From Deltaproteobacteria bacterium (lineage in GTDB: Bacteria > Bdellovibrionota > FAC87 > UBA2466), in NCBI GenBank assembly GCA_900299195.1, contig OMIX01000064.1, positions 1 through 64,000 of the forward strand: 64,000 bases of DNA. Reading direction: 5' to 3'. Under the pieces are notes generated by a model. The model was not told the origin of the DNA, did not search any database, and worked only from the letters and a program-made list of their open reading frames with translations. This document shows, in pieces, positions 52,582 to 62,441 of the stretch. The position numbers were made by a program, and so were the translations under genes. Numbering within the stretch: the first letter of the stretch is position 1; each line of letters opens with the position of its first letter.

Positions 52582-53718
52582 TCAGTGAAATGCCGATTTT
52601 TTAGAGGGAATAGGTTTGGCACTGGGATAGATTACCGTTTCAGTCGTCTTGGGAGTTCGTATTAGATAGCCAATTCCAATTCCTAGAAGGAGAGCCAATA
52701 CCGAGATACCCACTACTCTCCACGGAAGTTTTTTTAACATTCCTTTTTCTTCTGTGAGATCAGAATACTGAATGCTTGGGTTTAGAAGCGCTTCATGATC
52801 TAAATATTTTAGAATGATATCTGAAGTGTGCTGGCTCTTTTGGGGCCCCAAGTAATTTTCCAAATCAGAAATCAAAGATCGGACATCAGTATAACGATCT
52901 GTTGGATTTTTCCTAAGGCACTTTTCAATAATCTGATCCAACTTTTTTGGAATGGCAGAATTCATTTTTCGAGCTGGAATATACTTAGTTTCTCGAATCC
53001 TTTGAAAAACGGTCTCCTTTTCGGCTTCTTTGAAGGGACGCGTTCCAGTGAGCATTTCATAAAAAGTAATTCCCATGAGAAAAATATCTGCCGCCGGGGT
53101 GATCGGATCCCCCAAAACCTGCTCAGGGGATAAATAGCTAGGCGATCCTACCATCATTCCCGGACGAGTGAGCGAAGTGTTCTCAATGTCCATTACGATA
53201 CCAAAATCCATCAATTTCACTTCACCGCGAGTAGTTAACCTAATATTAGACGGTTTAATATCTCGATGAATTAAATGGTAAGCGTGAATATAACTGACTC
53301 CCCGAGCCACATTTAATAGAATCGCCGCAGCGATATCTGGAGGTAGATTTCCTACTTTTTGAACAATGGTAGAAAGATCCAAACCGTCAATATACTCCAT
53401 GAGCAAAAACGAATCTTGACCCGATTCCACAAAATCGTATACGTGTGCAATATTTTGATGGAGCACGGAGGCTAAGGCTTTGGCCTCTCTTCGAAATCTT
53501 TCTAGGGTCTCTGGGTTGGAAAAAAGTTCCTCCTTCAATTTTTTGACGACGATGTACCTTTCTAAAGAAGGCTGGCGAGCTCTAAAAATGTGAGCCATTC
53601 CACCGGAGGCAATTTTTTTAACTTCATCCAATACACCGCGAAGTTTGGCCACATGGTCGTCCGAGGAAAACGACTGAGAACCAATAATAGTTATCAAATT
53701 TTGATCTTGTTTATCCAT
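52582..53718 (-). CDS. Hanks-type Ser/Thr protein kinase with C-terminal TM
   Basis: HRDIKPSNIRL, DFGIVMD, SPSYLSPEQ; TM VVGISVLALLLGIGIGYLI. Confidence 0.95.
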   Translation of the reverse strand: MDKQDQNLITIIGSQSFSSDDHVAKLRGVLDEVKKIASGGMAHIFRARQPSLERYIVVKKLKEELFSNPETLERFRREAKALASVLHQNIAHVYDFVESGQDSFLLMEYIDGLDLSTIVQKVGNLPPDIAAAILLNVARGVSYIHAYHLIHRDIKPSNIRLTTRGEVKLMDFGIVMDIENTSLTRPGMMVGSPSYLSPEQVLGDPITPAADIFLMGITFYEMLTGTRPFKEAEKETVFQRIRETKYIPARKMNSAIPKKLDQIIEKCLRKNPTDRYTDVRSLISDLENYLGPQKSQHTSDIILKYLDHEALLNPSIQYSDLTEEKGMLKKLPWRVVGISVLALLLGIGIGYLIRTPKTTETVIYPSAKPIPSKKSAFH

Positions 53719-53842
53719 GAATTGAAGTGAGTCCCAAGATGCAAGTTACGGTTAATCCTATCATGAGACCTTTCACAACTCACCTGTAACCTTAAGTAAA
53801 CTTTAGGGGAGGCCACCGATGATCCCAGTCGATGACCTCCAC

Positions 53843-53878
53843 AAAAAACCCCGCTATTTTCACCTTGAAAACAGCGGG
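53843..53878 (-). terminator. Strong intrinsic terminator on the minus strand
   Basis: CCCGCTgTTTTCA agg TGAAAAtAGCGGG followed by GTTTTTT (minus strand); 12 bp plus one mismatch. Confidence 0.88.
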
Positions 53879-54066
53879 TGAGAGAGGAGTAGTGGTACCA
53901 CGAAAGAGTCGTATGAAAACCCCTTCGTGCTGCCCTACGGCAGACGGCTACCAACGATATTTCGACCGTTGGCAAATCGGATCCGGCTTTCCCCCTATTC
54001 TCCTCTCAACGCCGGATCTATTTTTCCCCCTTGTCCTAATCAGATTCCAAAGGAATCTGGTAGGAC
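53843..54066 (-). ncRNA. Candidate structured RNA / 3' UTR element with potential pseudoknot and intrinsic terminator
   Basis: Hairpins 54033-54066, 53980-54018, 53951-53972, 53930-53943, 53899-53929; GAGAGGAG (53882-53889) complementary to CTCCTCTC in the 53980-54018 loop (54000-54007); terminator 53843-53878. Confidence 0.5.
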
Positions 54067-54305
54067 CAATTCAATACTTTAGCTAGTTCTTCCTCCGAAA
54101 TCGAATCCCCTTCGAATTTCTTTTCCCCTGTTTCATTCAACCCGATAATCTGTTGCCCTCGAACCTGTTTTTCATGGAATTTTTTTTCTCCTGCTCGAGC
54201 TTTCATGGGGATCAACAGCACAAAGGCTGCCGTCACTATGACAAAAAATAAAACCTCAAGCAGTTGAATCCACTTCCCCCTGCTGCCGTTAGCTTGATAG
54301 TTCAA
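54036..54305 (-). CDS. Small single-TM hypothetical protein (possible TTG start)
   Basis: GKWIQLLEVLFFVIVTAAFVLLIPMKARAGEKKF; GGGGG SD ~8 bp upstream of TTG 54305. Confidence 0.4.
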   Translation of the reverse strand: MNYQANGSRGKWIQLLEVLFFVIVTAAFVLLIPMKARAGEKKFHEKQVRGQQIIGLNETGEKKFEGDSISEEELAKVLNWSYQIPLESD

Positions 54306-54592
54306 ATGGCTCTGCCCCCTTTGAGCGGTATCACCCGCTACGACTGATAGGACATAGCAAGAGCATGCCACCGTTCGTTGTTTAAGCTTTTTATAGAAAA
54401 GTTATGGGGTTAAATGATTGAAATTCTGCAGTTTGAGGGGTGTTTACTTCCGACTCTTTCCAAAACTGAGTAAAGTTTGTGCAACTGTCAAATTGTTAGA
54501 CACTTCAACAAAAGTTGTTCATTTCACCCGTTCTCCAGGAAATTTATGTCAGTGGTTGATTGTACATCCCTCTCTAATGAGATTTCTTAAAA

Positions 54593-54656
54593 AATAGAAA
54601 ACCAGGTCGTACGGCGCATTGCGAAGCCTAAGCCGGTAAGCCTAGTTTTCTATTTC
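54593..54656 (-). terminator. Large-loop intrinsic terminator downstream of lysA
   Basis: Stem AAATAGAAAACcAGG/CCTaGTTTTCTATTT (14 bp plus one mismatch), 34-nt apical region, then TTT on the minus strand. Confidence 0.75.
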
Positions 54657-54696
54657 CTGAAATTTATCCTAGCGGATAGGGTGTAGCCTCATTCTT

Positions 54697-55941
54697 CTAA
54701 AGAGTTTCCTGTTGCCAGAGAGTTTCAAAGGATTCACGTTTTCGAATTAACCAAAACTTGTGATCCGAAACCATAACCTCAGCGGGACGAGGACGTTGGT
54801 TGTAGTTGGAAGCCATACTAAATCCATAAGCACCCGCCGACCGAATGAATAGCAAATCCCCAGGAATGGGTTCAACCATGGTTCGGCCAAGCCCCAGAAA
54901 ATCCCCAGTTTCGCAAACGGGCCCCACGATATCGGTGATACAATCCGGTCCGTTCTTGGTTCTCACATGACCCATCGAATGATAGGCATCATAAAGAGAG
55001 GGCCGTATCAAATCGTTCATGGCAGCATCTACAATGGTAAAATGTTTTTCTCGATTGACTTTGGTGTGTATCACTTCAGTTAAAAGGACTCCGGCATTTC
55101 CAATGATCGAACGACCCGGTTCTAAATAGAGTTTTAATCCCGTTGACTTAAAATGTTCTCTCATCACTTTGCCATATTCAGAAATAGGAGGACTCACCTC
55201 CCCTTCTCGATAAGCTATCCCCAGTCCTCCTCCCATATCCACTCTTTGAATGGGAAAACCTTTACTTTTAAAACTTTGGACAATCTCAAGAATTCTCAAT
55301 GAGGCCTGTTCGAAACTTTTCAATTCCAAGATCTGACTTCCAATGTGGCAAGCGAAACCTTCCAATACCACTGAAGAGCTGTTTTGAAGCAAAGGCACCA
55401 ATTCATCCAATGCCTCATCTGCAATTCCAAATTTGGTTTGATACAAACCCGTTGCAATGTAAGGATTAGTTTTTACATCAATGTTGGGATTAACTCTCAA
55501 ATTAATTGAAACAATCCGCCCTTTAGATTGAGCTACCTTTTGAATGAGTTTAAGTTCGCTTACGGACTCTACATTGATAACTCCAACTCCCACCTCGACA
55601 GCTCGCTCTATTTCCCTTTGGCTTTTTCCCACCCCGGAATACACCACTTGAGTTGCTCGCAACCCCACTTTCAATACTTTTTCTAACTCGCCTTGAGAAA
55701 CCACATCCGCTCCAAAACCCAATGAAAAAATTTCCTTAAGAATCGAAGCATTGTCGTTGGCCTTCACAGCATAACAAATTTCCGTTGGGAACGAGTCGAA
55801 GCTTGTCTTGTACTGCTGACAATGATCTTGGAGTGCTGCAAGCGAGTAGACATACAAAGGGGTTCCAAATTCGCTAGCTAACTTCGACAAAGCGACCGAC
55901 TCGCAAAAAACCTCTCCCTTTTTTTCATAGAAATAATTCAT
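54697..55941 (-). CDS. lysA: Diaminopimelate decarboxylase
   Basis: ICYAVKANDNASIL, RVDMGGGLGIAYREGE, EPGRSIIGNAGVLLTEV, GPVCETGDFLG. Confidence 0.96.
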   Translation of the reverse strand: MNYFYEKKGEVFCESVALSKLASEFGTPLYVYSLAALQDHCQQYKTSFDSFPTEICYAVKANDNASILKEIFSLGFGADVVSQGELEKVLKVGLRATQVVYSGVGKSQREIERAVEVGVGVINVESVSELKLIQKVAQSKGRIVSINLRVNPNIDVKTNPYIATGLYQTKFGIADEALDELVPLLQNSSSVVLEGFACHIGSQILELKSFEQASLRILEIVQSFKSKGFPIQRVDMGGGLGIAYREGEVSPPISEYGKVMREHFKSTGLKLYLEPGRSIIGNAGVLLTEVIHTKVNREKHFTIVDAAMNDLIRPSLYDAYHSMGHVRTKNGPDCITDIVGPVCETGDFLGLGRTMVEPIPGDLLFIRSAGAYGFSMASNYNQRPRPAEVMVSDHKFWLIRKRESFETLWQQETL

Positions 55942-55949
55942 GCGTTATC

Positions 55950-57113
55950 CTAAATGCCTTTTTGCTGTAATCGTTCTGCAACTTGAATGAGGTGCCACTG
56001 TGGACTCATGTTCAGTGAAAACTTCTGATAAAGATTATCTAACGAACCCGACGAAAAGTTCACTAATTTAATAGCTTCTATTTTTAGTTGGTCCGGGAAG
56101 GTTAACCGTGGAATAATGCCTTCCAAGCTAGAGGTTTTTGGAACTTGCGTAGTCAGACTGGGAACCCGGTAATACAAGGCCTCGAGGAATTTCACGGGAA
56201 AGGCTCCATCACTGACCGAAGCAGGTCGATAAAGCATTAAATTAACCTTAAGTTTTCTCCAAAGAGCACCCACTTTTTTTCGAGGAACCCATGGAACGTA
56301 GAGAAAGTTTTTATATGACTTCCAGGACTGAATTTTGGCTAAGCCCAAAGCATCCGTTCGGCCACAAAGAATGAAACCCCAATCGGGAAAACTTCTAATA
56401 AAGTTTTCAAATAAGATCAAATCAAAACCATCGCTAAAAAACGAGCCGATGTACCCCATTGTTCTTTTGGGGAAACTTTCTGGCAAAAGATATTCTGTTT
56501 GATCATCAAAACTAGGAGGCTCCATCTCTACTGGAGGAGGAAGATAAATCGCTTTCGATTTCTGATGTTTTTGAAATAGCTCCAGGGTGAATGAATTTTG
56601 AGTCACAATCAATTGAGCCAGTGAACTTAAATTTCCGTTAGGGGCATGTAAGTAAGGATCATCAAAAACCGAAAAAACATCCACATAAGGAAGTCGCTCT
56701 ACGACTCGTTCGTCCAATCCACTTTGGATCCACAAAAGGGGCTTTTCCCCTTTTTTTAACTGCGTCTGAATAAACTGACTTTGAACTAACGGATTAATAG
56801 ACTCAACCCAAGGAAATCTTCTTAAAGGCAGACAAGGTAGTTTAGAAACTTTAAGTAACGAAGAGTCCCAATTTTTTACGATATTTTTCTTTTTCCAGTG
56901 GGCACCATCGTACCATTCCACTGGAATGCCCCATTTCACCAACTCTTTTGCAAGACTTTGCTGAACAAACCCATGTTGATCCCAATATTCATAATGATGG
57001 CTGACAAAAATAACCGGCGCCCGCTGTTGAAAAAACTGGACTGCCGAGCGTAACCTGACCTCTAATTCAGATTCTTGTCCGTACCCCGGGTCTTTGACTG
57101 ACGATGTTGGCAT
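55950..57113 (-). CDS. Glycosyltransferase (GT-B type)
   Basis: FVSHHYEYWDQHGFVQQSLAKELVKWG ... PASVSDGAFPVKFLEALYYRVPSLTTQVP. Confidence 0.78.
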   Translation of the reverse strand: MPTSSVKDPGYGQESELEVRLRSAVQFFQQRAPVIFVSHHYEYWDQHGFVQQSLAKELVKWGIPVEWYDGAHWKKKNIVKNWDSSLLKVSKLPCLPLRRFPWVESINPLVQSQFIQTQLKKGEKPLLWIQSGLDERVVERLPYVDVFSVFDDPYLHAPNGNLSSLAQLIVTQNSFTLELFQKHQKSKAIYLPPPVEMEPPSFDDQTEYLLPESFPKRTMGYIGSFFSDGFDLILFENFIRSFPDWGFILCGRTDALGLAKIQSWKSYKNFLYVPWVPRKKVGALWRKLKVNLMLYRPASVSDGAFPVKFLEALYYRVPSLTTQVPKTSSLEGIIPRLTFPDQLKIEAIKLVNFSSGSLDNLYQKFSLNMSPQWHLIQVAERLQQKGI

Positions 57114-57167
57114 AGGAAATGGAATATTTTTATTATACAGGGGCTAGCGTCAGAGATTGAACAAATT

Positions 57168-58502
57168 TTAAGGTGAGTCGTGTATTTCCTCTTCGGGCTC
57201 AGGCATCGGAAAGGTGAGAAGCCCGAGCTTTGCGTTATAAGACAAAATTTCAGCAAAACGGCCAAAGGCCACTAGCGTATCAAACAAATTATCCAGCTTT
57301 TCATTGGGGAAATAGGTTTGTAACTTAGCAATCACGGCTTCTCTCTCAATCGACTTTTCTGGAGCTTCCTCCAACCACGACATGAGCGTTTGAAATATTC
57401 TTAGCGCTTTAACTTGAGTTGAAAACAACTCCTTCCTCTGTGCTAAATCAGCCCTCATAAATCGTTTGCCGAATTCGGTAAAAGTGACCGATTGTTTGGG
57501 CGTGTCGACAAAGTCTAAAAGTTCGGCTGTTTTGGTGACTGCGAGACAGTGACCAAATTCACTCGCTGTTTCAGTGGATAATTTAAAAATATCCATCTTA
57601 CCACCTGCATTATCCAGAACCTCTAAAAGACCGATAATTTCACTAGGTCCCACATGTGGAATATTCTCGAGTCCCTGATACCAAGCTGGTTGAATCAACG
57701 CAGGTCGATCCATTTCCTCTGGAATCAAGGCCTCAGTGATAACTGCATGAATCACATCTACTAGCTCTTGTAATTTGGGATCCTTGGGATCTCTCGGATA
57801 AGCTAAGGGATTATTTAGAACGGTTCGGATGTGTCCCGGATCTGTTCCAAACACGACAATCCGTTGAGCCATCACTACGGCTTCATAAATATTATGCGTA
57901 ACCAAAAGAACGCTTTTAATCGCTTTGGATTTTTCACTCCAAATATCGATTACTTCTGCCCTTAAGTTCTCCGCAGTCAACACATCCAAAGCACTAAAAG
58001 GTTCATCTAAACACAAAATTTCAGGACGAACAGCAAGAGCCCTTCCAATTCCCACTCTTTGTCGCATTCCCCCAGAAAGTTCTCTGGGATAAGCCTCTTC
58101 GAATCCTCCCAACCCCACAAGATCAATGGCTTCATTCACTCGATTGTTAATTTGTCGTCGAGTTAAATCGGGAGAATGAAGTCCCAGAGCTACATTCTGT
58201 TTTACTGTGTACCAAGGTAACAGTACAAAGTTTTGGAAAACCATAGCGATTCTTTCATTGATCCCTTTAAGCGGTTTTCCGTGGGTGTAGACTGTGCCTT
58301 CGGTGGGAGCAATTAAACCCGACATAATTTTTAAAGTGGTTGTTTTTCCACATCCCGAAGGTCCAAGAAAGGCAATGATCTCTCCAGAATGGATAGAAAC
58401 ATTGATATTCTTTAGAACCTGAAGTTCACTTTTTACCTCTGTTCGGAAAGTATGTGACACTCTCTCCAGCACTAACAAAGGTTCTTTTTGAGATTGCGTC
58501 AT
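57168..58502 (-). CDS. NitT/TauT-type ABC transporter ATPase with C-terminal AAA-associated-like domain
   Basis: [41 protein letters not shown]; ~190-aa C-terminal extension. Confidence 0.9.
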   Translation of the reverse strand: MTQSQKEPLLVLERVSHTFRTEVKSELQVLKNINVSIHSGEIIAFLGPSGCGKTTTLKIMSGLIAPTEGTVYTHGKPLKGINERIAMVFQNFVLLPWYTVKQNVALGLHSPDLTRRQINNRVNEAIDLVGLGGFEEAYPRELSGGMRQRVGIGRALAVRPEILCLDEPFSALDVLTAENLRAEVIDIWSEKSKAIKSVLLVTHNIYEAVVMAQRIVVFGTDPGHIRTVLNNPLAYPRDPKDPKLQELVDVIHAVITEALIPEEMDRPALIQPAWYQGLENIPHVGPSEIIGLLEVLDNAGGKMDIFKLSTETASEFGHCLAVTKTAELLDFVDTPKQSVTFTEFGKRFMRADLAQRKELFSTQVKALRIFQTLMSWLEEAPEKSIEREAVIAKLQTYFPNEKLDNLFDTLVAFGRFAEILSYNAKLGLLTFPMPEPEEEIHDSP

Positions 58503-58505
58503 CAG

Positions 58506-60287
58506 CTACTCCAAACGGTACTTGGTCTCAGCTAGTTTATAAAGACTACCCCATAATAGCCGATTCAAAAGAACTACAACAGTCATCATAACAACAATTC
58601 CTGTGGCAAGCGCAGGAAAATTTCCTGAACGGGCCGCCTCCGTAATTGAAGAACCTACTCCAGTAGCGACTAACTTTTGATTTCCCTGTTGAACGAGTTC
58701 CGCCACAATACTTGCATTCCATGCGCCCCCCGCAGCGGTGATCCAGCCATTCACTAAAGAAGGGAAAACGGAGGGAATGATAATCGCCTTCCACTGGCGC
58801 CAACCTGAAAGTCGATAAAGAAATCCTAAATCTATTAAATCTCTTGGAATTAATGTGGCCCCACTAATAACGTTAAAAAGAATGTACCACTGAGATGCAA
58901 ACAACATGAGCACTATGCTTCCCCATTCAAAGTTGACCCCAAGTCTCAGCATGAACAAAGTTAAAATGGGAAATAACATCGGTGCAGGAAAAGAGGCCAC
59001 AATTTGAACCAAGGGCTGAAGCCTTCGAGTCCACTTCGGATGAGTTCCAATGAAAACCCCAGCGGGAATGGTCCAAATACTTCCAAAAACCACTGCAGCC
59101 GTCACTCTCAGGAAAGTAAAACAAGTGTACTTAAGTTGGGTAACCCAATCATTAACCTTGGTCACCGAAACAATTTCGACCATTTTGTGACCTGCCCAAA
59201 CCACAAATACCAATCCCACCATTAGGAAGAAAACCCTAAACCCCTTAAGAACTATCATTGGGATAGCTTTAGATTTGGATAGTTTTTTGATGAGTTTTTT
59301 TGAGAACTTATTTTTCTCAAGTTTTTGATCCCAATTCTTTAGGAAGGTGCTACGCCATTCAAAATACTTTTCTATCAAGTGAGATTTTTGCATCAGGTCG
59401 AGCACTACAGAACCCGTTCCGACTTGCGCTCCGCGAAGATTCATCTCAGATTGAAATTTTTCCGACCAAACCACCAAGGGAGCCCACAAGACTCTATCCA
59501 CCACAAAAATCAACGAAAACATCACAAAAATCCCTAAAGCCACGGCAGTATAATTTTCTTTGTCGTAAGCTACTGCCATATAGGATCCAATACCCGGCAA
59601 TCGAAAATCTTGATCTCCCAAAGTGAAGGATTCAATCACCATGAGGAAAAACCATCCACCGGCCATCGAAAGCATGCTATTCCAAAGCAAGCCATTCATC
59701 GCATAGGGAATTTCAACGGTTCGTAAAAGCCTCCATTTACTCAACCGAAAAATGGACGTCATGTCTCTAACGTCTTGGGGAACGCCTCTAACCGAAGAAT
59801 AAAAACTAAAAACTAAATTCCATCCTTCTCCAGTAAAAATCATTAAAACGGCGGCTAACTCGAGGCCCAAATTACTATTAGGGAACAACCTCACAAGAGC
59901 CAAAACAAAACCCGGCATAAAACCCAAAACTGGAATACTTTGCAGAATATCAAGCAACGAAATGAGAATAGGTTCTAATCGACGAGATTTCGCTGCAATA
60001 TAACCATAGCTAAATGTAAAAAGAAGAGAAAGGAAATAGGCGACAAATACTCGAACCAAAGAGAAAAAAGAATATTGCAACAAACTTCCAAGCCCCAAAT
60101 GGATTTCTGTCTTGGGATGATAGGGTTGGACCCACTCATGCGTCACGCCTAACATCGCATAAACGAACAGAAGAATTCCAAAAAACAGAAAGATATCCAC
60201 TGGGGATATCATCCTACTTAATTTGATATGAGGCTTAAAGATGGCCACACAAACTCTCCCAACTAAAAACGACCTTGGTTTTATCAC
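58506..60287 (-). CDS. ABC transporter permease, two fused BPD_transp_1 domains
   Basis: 593 aa; two permease modules with EAA-like loops (STRFLSKWRLLRTVEIPYAMNG-like and RLSGWRQWKAIIIPSVFPSL). Confidence 0.88.
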   Translation of the reverse strand: MIKPRSFLVGRVCVAIFKPHIKLSRMISPVDIFLFFGILLFVYAMLGVTHEWVQPYHPKTEIHLGLGSLLQYSFFSLVRVFVAYFLSLLFTFSYGYIAAKSRRLEPILISLLDILQSIPVLGFMPGFVLALVRLFPNSNLGLELAAVLMIFTGEGWNLVFSFYSSVRGVPQDVRDMTSIFRLSKWRLLRTVEIPYAMNGLLWNSMLSMAGGWFFLMVIESFTLGDQDFRLPGIGSYMAVAYDKENYTAVALGIFVMFSLIFVVDRVLWAPLVVWSEKFQSEMNLRGAQVGTGSVVLDLMQKSHLIEKYFEWRSTFLKNWDQKLEKNKFSKKLIKKLSKSKAIPMIVLKGFRVFFLMVGLVFVVWAGHKMVEIVSVTKVNDWVTQLKYTCFTFLRVTAAVVFGSIWTIPAGVFIGTHPKWTRRLQPLVQIVASFPAPMLFPILTLFMLRLGVNFEWGSIVLMLFASQWYILFNVISGATLIPRDLIDLGFLYRLSGWRQWKAIIIPSVFPSLVNGWITAAGGAWNASIVAELVQQGNQKLVATGVGSSITEAARSGNFPALATGIVVMMTVVVLLNRLLWGSLYKLAETKYRLE

Positions 60288-60324
60288 AACGGGAAGAAAC
60301 TTAGGAGACTAGATTCGAAATACT

Positions 60325-61524
60325 TTAAGCAGCTAAATAAGAACTGGGCTTCGAGTCCCGATTTGAAATAGAAAATTCCCTTAAAGCACAAATCACATAT
60401 TCGACTTCAACATCTGAAAGTCCATTGTGAAAGGGCAATCTGACTAGCCGATCACTCATTTGCTCAGAGATCGGACACTGGCCCTTCTGGCCCCCAAGCT
60501 TAATCCCCATGGGGGACGTATTAAGAGCCTGATAGTGAAAAACCGCTTTAATGTTTCTTTGATTCAAATGTTCAATCAGTTGGGTACGAGTCTGAAGATC
60601 GGGTAGAACCAAGTAAAACATATGGTAAGACTGCTGAACATCGGATGGGACCTGCGGAACTCCTACCCCATATTTTTCGGCCCAATCTTTTAACTCCGCG
60701 TAGTAAGTATCCCAAATTTTTCTTCTTCGACTCATGATCGAAGTCCAGTTTTCCAGTTGAGCCCACAAATAAGCTGCAAGAATATCGGAGGGAAGAAAGC
60801 TCGAACCCATGTCTACCCAACCGTACTTGTCTATTTCCCCTCTAAAGAACTGACTACGATTAGTTCCCTTTTCACGAATAATCTCAGCTCGCTCGATAAA
60901 TCGAGAATTATTAATGAACAAAGCCCCGCCTTCGCCGCAGTTAATATTTTTGGTCTCGTGAAAACTCAAAGTGCCTAAATCTCCTAGGCTCCCTAGATCC
61001 CTACCCCGGTAAGTTCCAAAGATACCCTGAGCATTATCCTCGATAACGAACAACTCATTTTCTCGGGCTATTTCCATGATCTTATCCATCTCACACGCCA
61101 CTCCCGCGTAGTGAACTGGAATGATGGCCTTGGTTTTAGGAGTGATCAGTTGAGAAATCAACCGTTCATCGATATTTTTAGTGTCCCAGCGGATATCGCA
61201 AAATTTAGGAGTCGCTCCTCTTAAGACAAAGGCATTAACGGTAGAGGTGAAAGTAAAAGAGGGAACAATCACCTCATCTCCAGGTTGAATCCCACACAAA
61301 ATCGCTGCCATCTCTAAGGCATGGGTGCAAGAGGTGGTCAGTAGTGCACGAGGGATAGAAAATTCTTTTTCAAAGAAATCGTGACAGAGCTTTGTATAGA
61401 AACCATCTCCCGAAGCGTGTTGTTTATGAATAGCATCTGCAATATAGATCAGTTCTTTGCCGACTAAACAGGGTTGATTGAATGAGATAGTAGGTGTTTT
61501 TTTCATAAGTTTTCGGGAGACCAC
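60325..61524 (-). CDS. rffA: dTDP-4-amino-4,6-dideoxygalactose transaminase-like (DegT/DnrJ/EryC1 family)
   Basis: GDEVIVPSFTFTSTVNAFVLRGATPKFCDI, HYAGVACEMDKIM, SFHETKNINCGEGGALFIN. Confidence 0.9.
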   Translation of the reverse strand: MVSRKLMKKTPTISFNQPCLVGKELIYIADAIHKQHASGDGFYTKLCHDFFEKEFSIPRALLTTSCTHALEMAAILCGIQPGDEVIVPSFTFTSTVNAFVLRGATPKFCDIRWDTKNIDERLISQLITPKTKAIIPVHYAGVACEMDKIMEIARENELFVIEDNAQGIFGTYRGRDLGSLGDLGTLSFHETKNINCGEGGALFINNSRFIERAEIIREKGTNRSQFFRGEIDKYGWVDMGSSFLPSDILAAYLWAQLENWTSIMSRRRKIWDTYYAELKDWAEKYGVGVPQVPSDVQQSYHMFYLVLPDLQTRTQLIEHLNQRNIKAVFHYQALNTSPMGIKLGGQKGQCPISEQMSDRLVRLPFHNGLSDVEVEYVICALREFSISNRDSKPSSYLAA

Positions 61525-61724
61525 AATGAATAATGAATAAAATCAGGAATGTAAGACAAGTATATCAAATGGCTACTAAGCCATCAATCTCGTTAAACAG
61601 AATGCTGTCTTCCTCCAATGCCCAGCGTTACTACTCCCCCATTCCTTTACAAATCTCGCGCTGATACAATCGAAGAAGAAGATATCTTGCTACAACTTTT
61701 AAAACCCTGACTCTTAGCGCAAAA

Positions 61725-62441
61725 ATGAAAAAAATTGCGATTCTTCAATCTAATTATATTCCATGGAAAGGCTATTTTGATCTAATAGCCTCGGTAGACG
61801 AGTTTGTGTTTTATGACGATGTCCAATTCACTAAAAATGATTGGCGAAATCGAAATAAAATCAAAACTCCTAAAGGAATAGAATGGATTAGCATTCCCGT
61901 CGGAAAAGACATCAGTCGAAAAATAAAAGAAGTCACTCTCCCTAACTCCCAATGGCAGATAACTCATTGGAAAACCCTCGCCAGTAACTATAAACGTGCT
62001 CCCTATTACGAAGAAGTATCAGAACTTTTAGAGCCGATTTACCTTTTGCAAACCTTCTCTTCCCTATCTCAACTAAATAGAGCGTTGATCGAAAAAATTT
62101 GTTCTTTCCTAGGAATCAAAACAAAAATCACAGACTCGGGACAGTATCAGCTTGAAGGCGACAAAACAGAAAGGCTTGTCAATCTGTGTCTTCAAACAGG
62201 AGCTCAGATTTATGTATCAGGTCCCGCAGCTAAGGAGTACCTGAAGGAAGATGCTTTTTCCAAGCACCATATTGGGGTAACTTGGTTTGATTACTCCGGC
62301 TATCCGGAATATCCCCAGCTGTGGGGTCCCTTTGAACATGCCGTCACCATTCTAGATCTGCTCTTCAACTGCGGTAAAAATGCTGCAAGCTACATGAAGT
62401 ATGTCCAACCCTGTTTTTCAAGAGGCGCGCATGTCCCATAA
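61725..62441 (+). CDS. WbqC-like family protein
   Basis: IAILQSNYIPWKGYFDLIASVDEFVFYDDVQFTKNDWRNRNKIKTPKG. Confidence 0.9.
   Translation: MKKIAILQSNYIPWKGYFDLIASVDEFVFYDDVQFTKNDWRNRNKIKTPKGIEWISIPVGKDISRKIKEVTLPNSQWQITHWKTLASNYKRAPYYEEVSELLEPIYLLQTFSSLSQLNRALIEKICSFLGIKTKITDSGQYQLEGDKTERLVNLCLQTGAQIYVSGPAAKEYLKEDAFSKHHIGVTWFDYSGYPEYPQLWGPFEHAVTILDLLFNCGKNAASYMKYVQPCFSRGAHVP

Noticed and set aside
53891-53929. Plus-strand AGTGGTACCACG looks similar to a T-box core followed by a terminator-like stem
   Set aside because: No T-tract after the stem and no plus-strand gene downstream; GTGGTACCAC is simply a palindrome within the minus-strand structured region
54250-54371. Minus-strand region GTAGCGGGTGATACCG...GGGGGCAGAGCC slightly resembles a GEMM c-di-GMP riboswitch
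   Set aside because: The diagnostic GACGCAAAGCC core and tetraloop/receptor pair are not present; similarity too weak without a covariance-model search
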